Position numbers and translations under genes: made by a program. Shown piece after piece: positions 45,445 to 60,242 of a stretch of 64,000 nucleotides of DNA. Below the pieces are notes generated by a model, which saw only the letters and a list, made by a program, of their open reading frames with translations, had not been told where the DNA came from and ran no database searches. Within the stretch, counting starts at the first letter, position 1; each line of letters opens with the position of its first letter. The stretch is taken from the NCBI GenBank assembly GCA_034769895.1, contig CM068375.1, forward strand, positions 254,179,542-254,243,541, read 5' to 3'. This DNA comes from Magicicada septendecula. Its lineage: Eukaryota > Arthropoda > Insecta > Hemiptera > Cicadidae.

Positions 45445-45619
45445 GTTTACAATTGTATGTTACTAAAACATATATGTTTATAACCTAAAATTTTAACCTT
45501 ACCTTGCGCACGTGTTACGTACTTTAGCGCTATTACCTCAGGTAGTTATTTCACAACCGGTAGGTATACTCTATATAAAATTATGTTTTATGTCGAGTCC
45601 CTGGACGGCACGCACCATC

Positions 45620-46853
45620 TGTAACTACTTGTCCCTGTTATTAAGGGCGCAATCTGTAACTACTTGTTTTTTATCGTTTAATTAGTTACCATAAAAATTG
45701 TGTGTTAAGAGATTACGTTCACTTTGTAAACCGGACGCCATGTTGTCAAATTGAGCAACTGTATATAAATTTACTAGTCGGGCCAGGATTCGTGCAACAC
45801 GAACCATGTTTGTGAAATATACCACCTGAAATAAATGAACACTAGATAACATATATAAGTTATTTTTATTTTAAGCTTTACTCTCCATACATATTATTGA
45901 CTCGAATATTTCCCAGCAAAACAATTATAACCCTCCAAAAACATGTAATACAAAATATGTAAATATTAGTTGATTATATCATAGTTGATTAAACATAAAA
46001 CACTTTCGCACAACCCAGCATAATTTATATCACTCTCTCTCTCTCACGCTGGTACAATTTCTTACTTTCTTTTAATGAGCTCATTCTTTTAAAATCTTAA
46101 TATTGAGTGAATTGAATTTTATTTTGGTCATTATTGTGAAATTATGTTTTATTTGAAATTTAAAAAAAATAGGATGTTGGAACGTTCTCACCAAATTATT
46201 GTATAAGTCTCATCGCACTTCTAGGGTCGTCGCTATCTGCACAATCGGTAAAGTTTTACATCGCTTTACGGCCACACTGTCGTGTCGGCCCACGAAAATG
46301 CCTCGGACCGATTCTATACGCAAGATTTCACGGACGATCCATCGGCCGATGACACCTGTACAAGTCTGTTAACGTCCATCACAACATTTCCGATATTTTA
46401 TACCGTTCATTAACCACTTTTAGTGGTATAAAAGTTAAAATTCACTCTTCGTGAACGGGTTGCCGGCCGGCTGCGATCACGTTCCCTGTTGAAATGACAC
46501 AGATCCTTTGTCACAAATTTCTGAGGTGGGGTGAAGCTACGTCACCCGGCTATTGTTTGGTTGTTTACAGTTTCAACAACACATTCCTCGTCGCTGGCGT
46601 AATCAAGGATCGTCGCTTTTATCTCAATAAACGACACGGTTTTTTGCTGGTTTTCATGTTTTTTGCTATGAACGAGTCAGAATCTTGTCAATTCGATTTT
46701 ACATTATAAGATATTTGTATAGTTCACTCACTGTATATTTACAAGGATTATTCAAGGTTTATTTAATTTTGACCAAATTACTACAAATGAAGGAATACAA
46801 TATTTATGGTTTTTTATACCATATTTAGGTTGATTAAAAATTGTACCATTACA
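45620..46853 (-). repeat. family B LTR 6, 1234 bp, short type
   Basis: Short-type LTR: the stretch before the TC run is lost, and CACTGTCG and AAAATGCC are present. LTRs 6-9 all have 1234 bp. Confidence 0.85.
45865..46402 (-). promoter_or_regulatory. candidate promoter and poly(A) signal in family B LTR
   Basis: On the minus strand TATAAAATA (46394-46402) could serve as a TATA box, and AATAAA (45865-45870) as polyadenylation signal about 530 bp downstream. This order is right for U3-R-U5 in a leftward element. Such AT-rich words are common here, and a TATATAAA plus AATAAA pair also occurs on the opposite strand, so this is tentative. Equivalent sites occur in the other LTRs. Confidence 0.25.
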
Positions 46854-49013
46854 AAACCCCCTCAATGAAAGATTTTGTGTTGAAGCACAAAAACTTTCAT
46901 TGACCCTTTCATTCTTCCTAAAGGGATCAGCCAGGATAGGTCGCCACAACCCCCTTACAATTTATATAAAAGAAAACAACAACTCACCCATGGTCTGATG
47001 ATGATGACAGTACCTACATGACCTTACTGGACTTCTCCTTCGAGATCCCAACACCATAAGGCCACTTAGGCGCGTAACGCCCCTGCTCTGACGCTCTCGG
47101 CCAGCTCAGGACCGCTGTCATATCACCAAACACTGAAACAATAAATGAAAAATATTAAAATAGTGACTTGGTAAATTACTCTATCCTTAACTGATCTGGT
47201 TCCCCTTAGCTAGGTGCTGGTTTGTGATGATAAGCACTGGGCTTGCTTGAAATACTACTAAAATATAATTACAAAAATGTAACGCACAAGAATTATATAG
47301 AATTTCCCTTCTCAATATGGACTACCCTGAATTAATAAATTGTTTCGATTCCCATCGATAATATTTAACTCTTTCCATTTTATAATTAGTATAATTATAA
47401 AAGAAACACATTGATATAAAAGAATTAAATTATAATTTAAAATATGGAAATCCCCCTATAAATCTCCCAAACATGGAGAAAAACAAATGACAGAAAAACA
47501 AAATAATTAATAAATCTGTATGGTATTATTTATTCATAAATCTTATTGAATTGTTAAATTAAAATTATTATTATTATTATTTAAAATTATTATTATTATT
47601 ATTATTATTATTAACAGGTAATAGTTGTTATTGACAGCGCCAATTATATTTATCCCTTCATACACACTATTTCCATAAATCATGTTAAAATTTCATAACA
47701 TAACTACATAATACATGATAATACATTGATACATCAATACACATGATCATTATATTAATACATTTTAAATTCATATTTAATCTTGATTAAGATTTGCATT
47801 TAAATTTACATATTCTATTTAAAGTTTCATTTAAATCATTTCAAAATTACAATTTTGATTAATTAATTAATTAGACATCAATTATTATAATATTATTATT
47901 TCACATTTATTATTAATATTCATATTATTATTATTACTTCATCATTCATTTTTCATTACCTCTCTACTCTGAATTTTCTACCTCACTAACTACCTAACCT
48001 TTCACCTTCTAATCATTGTTTAGTCTGGGTGACTCCTATATTCACTATGTCTTTACTTATTGTAATCTTACTCACCTCCTTCTAACTAACAACCAAATTT
48101 ACCTATCATGACACCAATATCTCAATCATAAACACCTTTACTAATTTCATTTAAATCCTATGGCCCCGCTCGTCTTTGCACAGAGATGGGTGTTCCCTAA
48201 CTGGCTATATACATCCATAATTTTTTTCCCTTCCATAAAATTCGGCAAACACTCCCTAAAACTACGCTATTACCTGCCACAACACTATACGTTGGCTACT
48301 CCTTATCACCTCACCCCCACTACAAAATATCATCAACAACAAATATATGTTTATACCTTGACTTTACTCACCTCTACAAATAATCACTAACTACTGTGTC
48401 CCTACCTATCTAATATTTTCTTTGTATTATTTACTTCAAAATTCTTAACTATCTAACTCCCTTTACATTAATTACATAACACACATGCTTCTATTTATAC
48501 CCAGGCTCTATTCCTGTTTACACTTACTGTAATCATTGACAATTATCTTATAAATTCATCTCTCACCTACTCATAACAGTACATCTCAACATTCCAATAT
48601 ATATTCTTCTTTGATCATTTATCTAATTATTATTCATTAATAATTACCTTCATTACAAAATAAATAATACTTTATCTTCATTAATAGAAACTTTCTATTC
48701 CAATTAATAATTTCAGTTAGTACAACTTTCTTTTGTACTATTTTAATTCAATATTTGACCTTTAAATATTATTCATTTGTTTAATTAAATAAAACATGTT
48801 AATAATTAAAATACATAATAACTGGTGTACACAAAATATACCTGTAATACAACATCAAAAATACATAAATACATTGATATAAATACATTTAATACAATGA
48901 AAAATATACACTCCAAACACATTATTTTGTTATTTATCAAACTCAGTCCATATGCAGTCCAATTCAATACCACTTTTCACATATATTTATTGTTCATTAC
49001 ACAATACAACAGT
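46854..49013 (-). other. family B copy 6, non-coding internal region
   Basis: Polypurine tract, hairpin (46863-46902), TTA microsatellite near 47567-47613, segment shared with family A near 48160-48340. No gene. Confidence 0.65.
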
Positions 49014-50317
49014 CTATCCTCCATCGTTGAATAACAACCGAATCTTAGGTCTATTTAATTTATTTTCTAATAAAAACATTTTATGATTAGAAACATTATA
49101 ATCATATTCATATATTAAACAATTATCAAACAAATATCTCAAGTCACGATCGAGTAGGGTTCTGTCTATATCGGTAATATCATATGTTATAATTTGGTTA
49201 TTCATCTTGTAATTATCCTCATAATTTTCTACTACAGGTAAGTACTTAATACCATTATTCTCATCATTTATTGTTATTTCAATATCATTGTTACTATAAG
49301 GTAAGTATTCATTATTTCCATCCACCGTATCTATGCCTAACCTCTCTACCAATTCTCTGTACTTTCTATTTACTTTAAAAAATTTTATTACTTTCTTTTT
49401 CTCACAATACCTCTCTACACTTTCTTTCTTAATATAATTCTCATCATAACACCAAGTTACACTTTCTCTTTCCAAATATGCAGGGGTCCCTAACAGAAAA
49501 TTATTGCACCACTTATTAGGTACACAAAAACACCAAGAAATTTTATTTGTAGACCTATCGTCTCCCAAATATATATTAAAGGAACTCTTGTCCTTATAAA
49601 AAATACGTGAAGACTTTTCTTCACCCCCTAACACAACATCAAAAGAAAATTCTACCCCCTGCATCCCTTGTACAAAAATACTTTCTCCCAACTCTCTTTC
49701 TACTCAATACACTCAAACACCTCATTATCACTCATAATACTTTCATAATCTTTTTCTAATATTATATTCTTACTATCTGTACTATTCTTACTATCTGTAA
49801 ATTCATTATTCACATTATCATTGTTGTTTACTTTATTAGTCAGTACTTCATTTTTCGTACTGTTTTCACTACCACTCACCTTCTGGGTTTCTAGTTGACT
49901 TAAATTCTTGTCTAATTTTGTGATGACCTTGTCAAACTGCTTAATGAGCTTATCGTGACCTATTTTAATTTCATGCTTTAGTTCATTGAACTTGATATCA
50001 GGACTATCAAATTTGTCACTTTGTTTATCAAACTTGTCATTCAATTTTGTAAATTTGATATTAGAATCGCTTTTTTGCTCATCTAATTTTTTGTCTAATT
50101 TTAATAGTAATTGCATCATGGCACTACTTTCATCTGTTTTATTTTCTGGACTAACTGACATGGATGTAGAGACCTTCTCGGTTTCTACATATACAACAGA
50201 TACAGGTGTATCTGCTTCGTCAATCTGACTAATTTGAGTTGGCTGAACATCCATTTCACTAGTTAAATTTACATCAGCTGTACTGATTTCTATTTCAATA
50301 TTATCCTTATTACTCAT
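49014..50317 (-). pseudogene. family B gag-like gene, copy 6, single-base frameshift
   Basis: One base is missing at about 49701 (TTTCTACTC where other copies have TTTCTGACTC). The N-terminal 205 residues (50317-49700) are therefore separated from the C-terminal 225 (49691-49014). Otherwise it is as in copy 5, with private changes to DYESI and ITDID. A product would lack the conserved C-terminal half. Confidence 0.8.
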
Positions 50318-50492
50318 GTTTACAATTGTATGTTACTAAAACATATATGTTTATAACCTAAAATTTTAACCTTACCTTGCGCACGTGTTACGTACTTTAG
50401 CGCTATTACCTCAGGTAGTTATTTCACAACCGGTAGGTATACTCTATATAAAATTATGTTTTATGTCGAGTCCCTGGACGGCACGCACCATC

Positions 50493-51726
50493 TGTAACTA
50501 CTTGTCCCTGTTATTAAGGGCGCAATCTGTAACTACTTGTTTTTTATCGTTTAATTAGTTACCATAAAAATTGTATGTTAAGAGATTACGTTCACTTTGT
50601 AAACCGGACGCCATGTTGTCAAATTGAGCAACTGTATATAAATTTACTAGTCGGGCCAGGATTCGTGCAACACGAACCATGTTTGTGAAATATACCACCT
50701 GAAATAAATGAACACTAGATAACATATATAAGTTATTTTTATTTTAAGCTTTACTCTCCATACATATTATTGACTCGAATATTTCCCAGCAAAACAATTA
50801 TAACCCTCCAAAAACATGTAATACAAAATATGTAAATATTAGTTGATTATATCATAGTTGATTAAACATAAAACACTTTCGCACAACCCAGCATAATTTA
50901 TATCACTCTCTCTCTCTCACGCTGGTACAATTTCTTACTTTCTTTTAATGAGCTCATTCTTTTAAAATCTTAATATTGAGTGAATTGAATTTTATTTTGG
51001 TCATTATTGTGAAATTATGTTTTATTTGAAATTTAAAAAAAATAGGATGTTGGAACGTTCTCACCAAATTATTGTATAAGTCTCATCGCACTTCTAGGGT
51101 CGTCGCTATCTGCACAATCGGTAAAGTTTTACATCGCTTTACGGCCACACTGTCGTGTCGGCCCACGAAAATGCCTCGGACCGATTCTATACGCAAGATT
51201 TCACGGACGATCCATCGGCCGATGACACCTGTACAAGTCTGTTAACGTCCATCACAACATTTCCGATATTTTATACCGTTCATTAACCACTTTTAGTGGT
51301 ATAAAAGTTAAAATTCACTCTTCGTGAACGGGTTGCCGGCCGGCTGCGATCACGTTCCCTGTTGAAATGACACAGATCCTTTGTCACAAATTTCTGAGGT
51401 GGGGTGAAGCTACGTCACCCGGCTATTGTTTGGTTGTTTACAGTTTCAACAACACATTCCTCGTCGCTGGCGTAATCAAGGATCGTCGCTTTTATCTCAA
51501 TAAACGACACGGTTTTTTGCTGGTTTTCATGTTTTTTGCTATGAAACAGTCAGAATCTTGTCAATTCGATTTTACATTATAAAATATTTGTATAGTTCAC
51601 TCACTGTATATTTACAAGGATTATTCAAGGTTTATTTAATTTTGACCAAATTACTACAAATGAAGGAATACAATATTTATGGTTTTTTATACCATATTTA
51701 GGTTGATTAAAAATTGTACCATTACA
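50493..51726 (-). repeat. family B LTR 7, 1234 bp, short type
   Basis: Near-identical to LTR 6, with private substitutions such as TTGTATGTTAAG near 50572. Confidence 0.85.
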
Positions 51727-53886
51727 AAACCCCCTCAATGAAAGATTTTGTGTTGAAGCACAAAAACTTTCATTGACCCTTTCATTCTTCCTAAAGGGAT
51801 CAGCCAGGATAGGTCGCCACAACCCCCTTACAATTTATATAAAAGAAAACAACAACTCACCCGTGGTCTGATGATGATGACAGTACCTACATGACCTTAC
51901 TGGACTTCTCCTTCAAGATCCCAACACCATAAGGCCACTTAGGCGCGTAACGCCCCTGCTCTGACGCTCTCGGCCAGCTCAGGACCGCTGTCATATCACC
52001 AAACACTGAAACAATAAATGAAAAATATTAAAATAGTGACTTGGTAAATTACTCTATCCTTAACTGATCTGGTTCCCCTTAGCTAGGTGCTGGTTTGTGA
52101 TGATAAGCACTGGGCTTGCTTGAAATACTACTAAAATATAATTACAAAAATGTAACGCACAAGAATTATATAGAATTTCCCTTCTCAATATGGACTACCC
52201 TGAATTAATAAATTGTTTCGATTCCCATCGATAATATTTAACTCTTTCCATTTTATAATTAGTATAATTATAAAAGAAACACATTGATATAAAAGAATTA
52301 AATTATAATTGAAAATATGGAAATCCCCCTATAAATCTCCCAAACATGGAGAAAAACAAATGACAGAAAAACAAAATAATTAATAAATCTGTATGGTATT
52401 ATTTATTCATAAATCTTATTGAATTGTTAAATTAAAATTATTATTATTATTATTTAAAATTATTATTATTATTATTATTATTATTAACAGGTAATAGTTG
52501 TTATTGACAGCGCCAATTATATTTATCCCTTCATACACACTATTTCCATAAATCATGTTAAAATTTCATAACATAACTACATAATACATGATAATACATT
52601 GATACATCAATACACATGATCATTATATTAATACATTTTAAATTCATATTTAATCTTGATTAAGATTTGCATTTAAATTTACATATTCTATTTAAAGTTT
52701 CATTTAAATCATTTAAAAATTACAATTTTGATTAATTAATTAATTAGACATCAATTATTATAATATTATTATTTCACATTTATTATTAATATTCATATTA
52801 TTATTATTACTTCATCATTCATTTTTCATTACCTCTCTACTCTGAATTTTCTACCTCACTAACTACCTAACCTTTCACCTTCTAATCATTGTTTAGTCTG
52901 GGTGACTCCTATATTCACTATGTCTTTACTTATTGTAATCTTACTCACCTCCTTCTAACTAACAACCAAATTTACCTATCATGACACCAATATCTCAATC
53001 ATAAACACCTTTACTAATTTCATTTAAATCCTATGGCCCCGCTCGTCTTTGCACAGAGATGGGTGTTCCCTAACTGGCTATATACATCCATAATTTTTTT
53101 CCCTTCCATAAAATTCGGCAAACACTCCCTAAAACTACGCTATTACCTGCCACAACACTATACGTTGGCTACTCCTTATCACCTCACCCCCACTACAAAA
53201 TATCATCAACAACAAATATATGTTTATACCTTGACTTTACTCACCTCTACAAATAATCACTAACTACTGTGTCCCTACCTATCTAATATTTTCTTTGTAT
53301 TATTTACTTCAAAATTCTTAACTATCTAACTCCCTTTACATTAATTACATAACACACATGCTTCTATTTATACCCAGGCTCTATTCCTGTTTACACTTAC
53401 TGTAATCATTGACAATTATCTTATAAATTCATCTCTCACCTACTCATAACAGTACATCTCAACATTCCAATATATATTCTTCTTTGATCATTTATCTAAT
53501 TATTATTCATTAATAATTACCTTCATTACAAAATAAATAATACTTTATCTTCATTAATAGAAACTTTCTATTCCAATTAATAATTTCAGTTAGTACAACT
53601 TTCTTTTGTACTATTTTAATTCAATATTTGACCTTTAAATATTATTCATTTGTTTAATTAAATAAAACATGTTAATAATTAAAATACATAATAACTGGTG
53701 TACACAAAATATACCTGTAATACAACATCAAAAATACATAAATACATTGATATAAATACATTTAATACAATGAAAAATATACACTCCAAACACATTATTT
53801 TGTTATTTATCAAACTCAGTCCATATGCAGTCCAATTCAATACCACTTTTCACATATATTTATTGTTCATTACACAATACAACAGT
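51727..53886 (-). other. family B copy 7, non-coding internal region
   Basis: Polypurine tract, hairpin (51736-51775), TTA microsatellite near 52437-52486, segment shared with family A near 53033-53210. No gene. Confidence 0.65.
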
Positions 53887-55197
53887 CTATCCTCCATCGT
53901 TGAATAACAACCGAATCTTAGGTCTATTTAATTTATTTTCTAATAAAAACATTTTATGATTAGAAACATTATAATCATATTCATATATTAAACAATTATC
54001 AAACAAATATCTCAAGTCACGATCGAGTAGGGTTCTGTCTATCTCGGTAATATCATATGTTATAATTTGGTTATTCATCTTGTAATTATCCTCATAATTT
54101 TCTACTACAGGTAAGTACTTAATACCATTATTCTCATCATTTATTGTTATTTCAATATCATTGTTACTATAAGGTAAGTATTCATTATTTCCATCCACCG
54201 TATCTATGCCTAACCTCTCTACCAATTCTCTGTACTTTCTATTTACTTTAAAAAATTTTATTACTTTCTTTTTCTCACAATACCTCTCTACACTTTCTTT
54301 CTTAATATAATTCTCATCATAACACCAAGTTACACTTTCTCTTTCCAAATATGCAGGGGTCCCTAACAGAAAATTATTGCACCACTTATTAGGTACACAA
54401 AAACACCAAGAAATTTTATTTGTAGACCTATCGTCTCCCAAATATATATTAAAGGAACTCTTGTCCTTATAAAAAATACGTGAAAACTTTTCTTCACCCC
54501 CTAACACAACATCAAAAGAAAATTCTACCCCCTGCATCCCTTGTACAAAAATACTTTCTCCCAACTCTCTTTCTGACTCAATACACTCAAACACCTCATT
54601 ATCACTCATAATACTTTCATTATCTTTTTCTAATATTATATTCTTACTATCTGTACTATTCTTACTATCTGTAAATTCATTATTCACATTATCATTGTTG
54701 TTTACTTTATTAGTCAGTACTTCATTTTTCGTACTGTTTTCACTACCACTCACCTTCTGGGTTTCTAGTTGACTTAAATTCTTGTCTAATTTTGTGATGA
54801 CCTTGTCAAACTGCTTAATGAGCTTATCGTGACCTATTTTAATTTCATGCTTTAGTTCATTGAACTTGATATCAGGACTATCAAATTTGTCACTTTGTTT
54901 ATCAAACTTGTCATTCAATTTTGTAAATTTGATATTAGAATCGCTTTTTTGCTCATCTAATTTTTTGTCTAATTTTAATAGTAATTGCATCATGGCACTA
55001 CTTTCATCTGTTTTATTTTCTGGACTAACTGACATGGATGTAGAGACCTTCTCGGTTTCTACATATACAACAGATACAGGTGTATCTGCTTCGTCAATCT
55101 GACTAATTTGAGTTGGCTGAACATCCATTTCACTAGTTAAATTTACATCAGCTGTACTGATTTCTATTTCAATATTATCCTTATTACTCATGTTCAC
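53887..55197 (-). CDS. family B gag-like protein, copy 7 (434 or 436 aa)
   Basis: Intact. A substitution just upstream (TGTTCAC for TGTTTAC) creates an ATG two codons before the usual start, so the frame can be read from 55197 or from the conserved ATG at 55191. The latter is preferred because all other copies use it. Carries L106P and a private S-to-F change in EEKFSRIF. Confidence 0.75.
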   Translation of the reverse strand: MNMSNKDNIEIEISTADVNLTSEMDVQPTQISQIDEADTPVSVVYVETEKVSTSMSVSPENKTDESSAMMQLLLKLDKKLDEQKSDSNIKFTKLNDKFDKQSDKFDSPDIKFNELKHEIKIGHDKLIKQFDKVITKLDKNLSQLETQKVSGSENSTKNEVLTNKVNNNDNVNNEFTDSKNSTDSKNIILEKDNESIMSDNEVFECIESERELGESIFVQGMQGVEFSFDVVLGGEEKFSRIFYKDKSSFNIYLGDDRSTNKISWCFCVPNKWCNNFLLGTPAYLERESVTWCYDENYIKKESVERYCEKKKVIKFFKVNRKYRELVERLGIDTVDGNNEYLPYSNNDIEITINDENNGIKYLPVVENYEDNYKMNNQIITYDITEIDRTLLDRDLRYLFDNCLIYEYDYNVSNHKMFLLENKLNRPKIRLLFNDGG

Positions 55198-55366
55198 AAT
55201 TGTATGTTACTAAAACATATATGTTTATAACCTAAAATTTTAACCTTACCTTGCGCACGTGTTACGTACTTTAGCGCTATTACCTCAGGTAGTTATTTCA
55301 CAACCGGTAGGTATACTCTATATAAAATTATGTTTTATGTCGAGTCCCTGGACGGCACGCACCATC

Positions 55367-56600
55367 TGTAACTACTTGTCCCTGTTATTAAGGGCGCAAT
55401 CTGTAACTACTTGTTTTTTATCGTTTAATTAGTTACCATAAAAATTGTGTGTTAAGAGATTACGTTCACTTTGTAAACCGGACGCCATGTTGTCAAATTG
55501 AGCAACTGTATATAAATTTACTAGTCGGGCCAGGATTCGTGCAACACGAACCATGTTTGTGAAATATACCACCTGAAATAAATGAACACTAGATAACATA
55601 TATAAGTTATTTTTATTTTAAGCTTTACTCTCCATACATATTATTGACTCGAATATTTCCCAGCAAAACAATTATAACCCTCCAAAAACATGTAATACAA
55701 AATATGTAAATATTAGTTGATTATATCATAGTCGATTAAACATAAAACACTTTCGCACAACCCAGCATAATTTATATCACTCTCTCTCTCTCACGCTGGT
55801 ACAATTTCTTACTTTCTTTTAATGAGCTCATTCTTTTAAAATCTTAATATTGAGTGAATTGAATTTTATTTTGGTCATTATTGTGAAATTATGTTTTATT
55901 TGAAATTAAAAAAAAATAGGATGTTGGAACGTTCTCACCAAATTATTGTATAAGTCTCATCGCACTTCTAGGGTCGTCGCTATCTGCACAATCGGTAAAG
56001 TTTTACATCGCTTTACGGCCACACTGTCGTGTCGGCCCACGAAAATGCCTCGGACCGATTCTATACGCAAGATTTCACGGACGATCCATCGGCCGATGAC
56101 ACCTGTACAAGTCTGTTAACGTCCATCACAACATTTCCGATATTTTATACCGTTCATTAACCACTTTTAGTGGTATAAAAGTTAAAATTCACTCTTCGTG
56201 AACGGGTTGCCGGCCGGCTGCGATCACGTTCCCTGTTGAAATGACACAGATCCTTTGTCACAAATTTCTGAGGTGGGGTGAAGCTACGTCACCCGGCTAT
56301 TGTTTGGTTGTTTACAGTTTCAACAACACATTCCTCGTCGCTGGCGTAATCAAGGATCGTCGCTTTTATCTCAATAAACGACACGGTTTTTTGCTGGTTT
56401 TCATGTTTTTTGCTATGAAACAGTCAGAATCTTGTCAATTCGATTTTACATTATAAAATATTTGTATAGTTCACTCACTGTATATTTACAAGGATTATTC
56501 AAGGTTTATTTAATTTTGACCAAATTACTACAAATGAAGGAATACAATATTTATGGTTTTTTATACCATATTTAGGTTGATTAAAAATTGTACCATTACA
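55367..56600 (-). repeat. family B LTR 8, 1234 bp, short type
   Basis: Short-type LTR with a private AGTCGATTAAAC near 55730. It has GAAATTAAAAAAAAATAGG where LTRs 6, 7 and 9 have GAAATTTAAAAAAAATAGG. Confidence 0.85.
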
Positions 56601-58761
56601 AAACCCCCTCAATGAAAGATTTTGTGTTGAAGCACAAAAACTTTCATTGACCCTTTCATTCTTCCTAAAGGGATCAGCCAGGATAGGTCGCCACAACCCC
56701 CTTACAATTTATATAAAAGAAAACAACAACTCACCCATGGTCTGATGATGATGACAGTACCTACATGACCTTACTGGACTTCTCCTTCGAGATCCCAACA
56801 CCATAAGGCCACTTAGGCGCGTAACGCCCCTGCTCTGACGCTCTCGGCCAGCTCAGGACCGCTGTCATATCACCAAACACTGAAACAATAAATGAAAAAT
56901 ATTAAAATAGTGACTTGGTAAATTACTCTATCCTTAACTGATCTGGTTCCCCTTAGCTAGGTGCTGGTTTGTGATGATAAGCACTGGGTTTGCTTGAAAT
57001 ACTACTAAAATATAATTACAAAAATGTAACGCACAAGAATTATATAGAATTTCCCTTCTCAATATGGACTACCCTGAATTAATAAATTGTTTCGATTCCC
57101 ATCGATAATATTTAACTCTTTCCATTTTATAATTAGTGTAATTATAAAAGAAACACATTGATATAAAAGAATTAAATTATAATTGAAAATATGGAAATCC
57201 CCCTATAAATCTCCCAAACATGGAGAAAAACAAATGGCAGAAAAACAAAATAATTAATAAATCTGTATGGTATTATTTATTCATAAATCTTATTGAATTG
57301 TTAAATTAAAATTATTATTATTATTATTTAAAATTATTATTATTATTATTATTATTAACAGGTAATAGTTGTTATTGACAGCGCCAATTATATTTATCCC
57401 TTCATACACACTATTTCCATAAATCATGTTAAAATTTCATAACATAACTACATAATACATGATAATACATTGATACATCAATACACATGATCATTATATT
57501 AATACATTTTAAATTCATATTTAATCTTGATTAAGATTTGCATTTAAATTTACATATTCTATTTAAAGTTTCATTTAAATCATTTAAAAATTACAATTTC
57601 GATTAATTAATTAATTAGACATCAATTATTATAATATTATTACTTCACATTTATTATTAATATTCATATTATTATTATTACTTCATCATTCATTTTTCAT
57701 TACCTCTCTACTCTGAATTTTCTACCTCACTAACTACCTAACCTTTCACCTTCTAATCATTGTTTAGTCTGGGTGACTCCTATATTCACTATGTCTTTAC
57801 TTATTGTAATCTTACTCACCTCCTTCTAACTAACAACCAAATTTACCTATCATGACACCAATATCTCAATCATAAACACCTTTACTAATTTCACTTAAAT
57901 CCTATGGCCCCGCTCGTCTTTGCACAGAGATGGGTGTTCCCTAACTGGCTATATACATCCATAATTTTTTTCCCTTCCATAAAATTCGGCAAACACTCCC
58001 TAAAACTACGCTATTACCTGCCACAACACTATACGTTGGCTACTCCTTATCACCTCACCCCCACTACAAAATATCATCAACAACAAATATATGTTTATAC
58101 CTTACCTTGACTTTACTCACCTCTACAAATAATCACTAACTACTGTGTCCCTACCTATCTAATATTTTCTTTGTATTATTTACTTCAAAATTCTTAACTA
58201 TCTAACTCCCTTTACATTAATTACATAACACACATGCTTCTATTTATACCCAGGCTCTATTCCTGTTTACACTTACTGTAATCATTGACAATTATCTTAT
58301 AAATTCATCTCTCACCTACTCATAACAGTACATCTCAACATTCCAATATATATTCTTCTTTGATCATTATCTAATTATTATTCATTAATAATTACCTTCA
58401 TTACAAAATAAATAATACTTTATCTTCATTAATAGAAACTTTCTATTCCAATTAATAATTTCAGTTAGTACAACTTTCTTTTGTACTATTTTAATTCAAT
58501 ATTTGACCTTTAAATATTATTCATTTGTTTAATTAAATAAAACATGTTAATAATTAAAATACATAATAACTGGTGTACACAAAATATACCTGTAATACAA
58601 CATCAAAAATACATAAATACATTGATATAAATACATTTAATACAATGAAAAATATACACTCCAAACACATTATTTTGTTATTTATCAAACTCAGTCCATA
58701 TGCAGTCCAATTCAATACCACTTTTCACATATATTTATTGTTCATTACACAATACAACAGT
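56601..58761 (-). other. family B copy 8, non-coding internal region
   Basis: Polypurine tract, hairpin (56610-56649), TTA microsatellite near 57309-57357, segment shared with family A near 57904-58080. No gene. Confidence 0.65.
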
Positions 58762-60067
58762 CTATCCTCCATCGTTGAATAACAACCGAATCTTAGGTCT
58801 ATTTAATTTATTTTCTAATAAAAACATTTTATGATTAGAAACATTATAATCATATTCATATATTAAACAATTATCAAACAAATATCTCAAGTCACGATCG
58901 AGTAGGGTTCTGTCTATCTCGGTAATATCATATGTTATAATTTGGTTATTCATCTTGTAATTATCCTCATAATTTTCTACTACAGGTAAGTACTTAATAC
59001 CATTATTCTCATCATTTATTGTTATTTCAATATCATTGTTACTATAAGGTAAGTATTCATTATTTCCATCCACCGTATCTATGCCTAACCTCTCTACCAA
59101 TTCTCTGTACTTTCTATTTACTTTAAAAAATTTTATTACTTTCTTTTTCTCACAATACCTCTCTACACTTTCTTTCTTAATATAATTCTCATCATAACAC
59201 CAAGTTACACTTTCTCTTTCCAAATATGCAGGGGTCCCTAACAGAAAATTATTGCACCACTTATTAGGTACACAAAAACACCAAGAAATTTTATTTGTAG
59301 ACCTATCGTCTCCCAAATATATACTAAAGGAACTCTTGTCCTTATAAAAAATACGTGAAGACTTTTCTTCACCCCCTAACACAACATCAAAAGAAAATTC
59401 TACCCCCTGCATCCCTTGTACAAAAATACTTTCTCCCAACTCTCTTTCTGACTCAATACACTCAAACACCTCATTATCACTCATAATACTTTCATTATCT
59501 TTTTCTAATATTATATTCTTACTATCTGTACTATTCTTACTATCTGTAAATTCAATTATTCACATTATCATTGTTGTTTACTTTATTAGTCAGTACTTCA
59601 TTTTTCGTACTGTTTTCACTACCACTCACCTTATGGGTTTCTAGTTGACTTAAATTCTTGTCTAATTTTGTGATGACCTTGTCAAACTGCTTAATGAGCT
59701 TATCGTGACCTATTTTAATTTCATGCTTTAGTTCATTGAACTTGATATCAGGACTACCAAATTTGTCACTTTGTTTATCAAACTTGTCATTCAATTTTGT
59801 AAATTTGATATTAGAATCGCTTTTTTGCTCATCTAATTTTTTGTCTAATTTTAATAGTAATTGCATCATGGCACTACTTTCATCTGTTTTATTTTCTGGA
59901 CTAACTGGCATGGATGTAGAGACCTTCTCGGTTTCTACATATACAACAGATACAGGTGTATCTGCTTCGTCAATCTGACTAATTTGAGTTGGCTGAACAT
60001 CCATTTCACTAGTTAAATTTACATCAGCTGTACTGATTTCTATTTCAATATTATCCTTATTACTCAT
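58762..60067 (-). pseudogene. family B gag-like gene, copy 8, single-base frameshift
   Basis: One extra A at about 59552 (AATTCAATTATTC for AATTCATTATTC) shifts the frame in the Asn-rich linker. The first 171 codons (60067-59552) are thereby separated from a C-terminal frame starting at 59484. Also carries private changes S-to-P at 54, D-to-G at 104 and Q-to-H at 145, more than most copies. Confidence 0.8.
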
Positions 60068-60242
60068 GTTTACAATTGTATGTTACTAAAACATATATGT
60101 TTATAACCTAAAATTTTAACCTTACCTTGCGCACGTGTTACGTACTTTAGCGCTATTACCTCAGGTAGTTATTTCACAACCGTTAGGTATACTCTATATA
60201 AAATTATGTTTTATGTCGAGTCCCTGGACGGCACGCACCATC

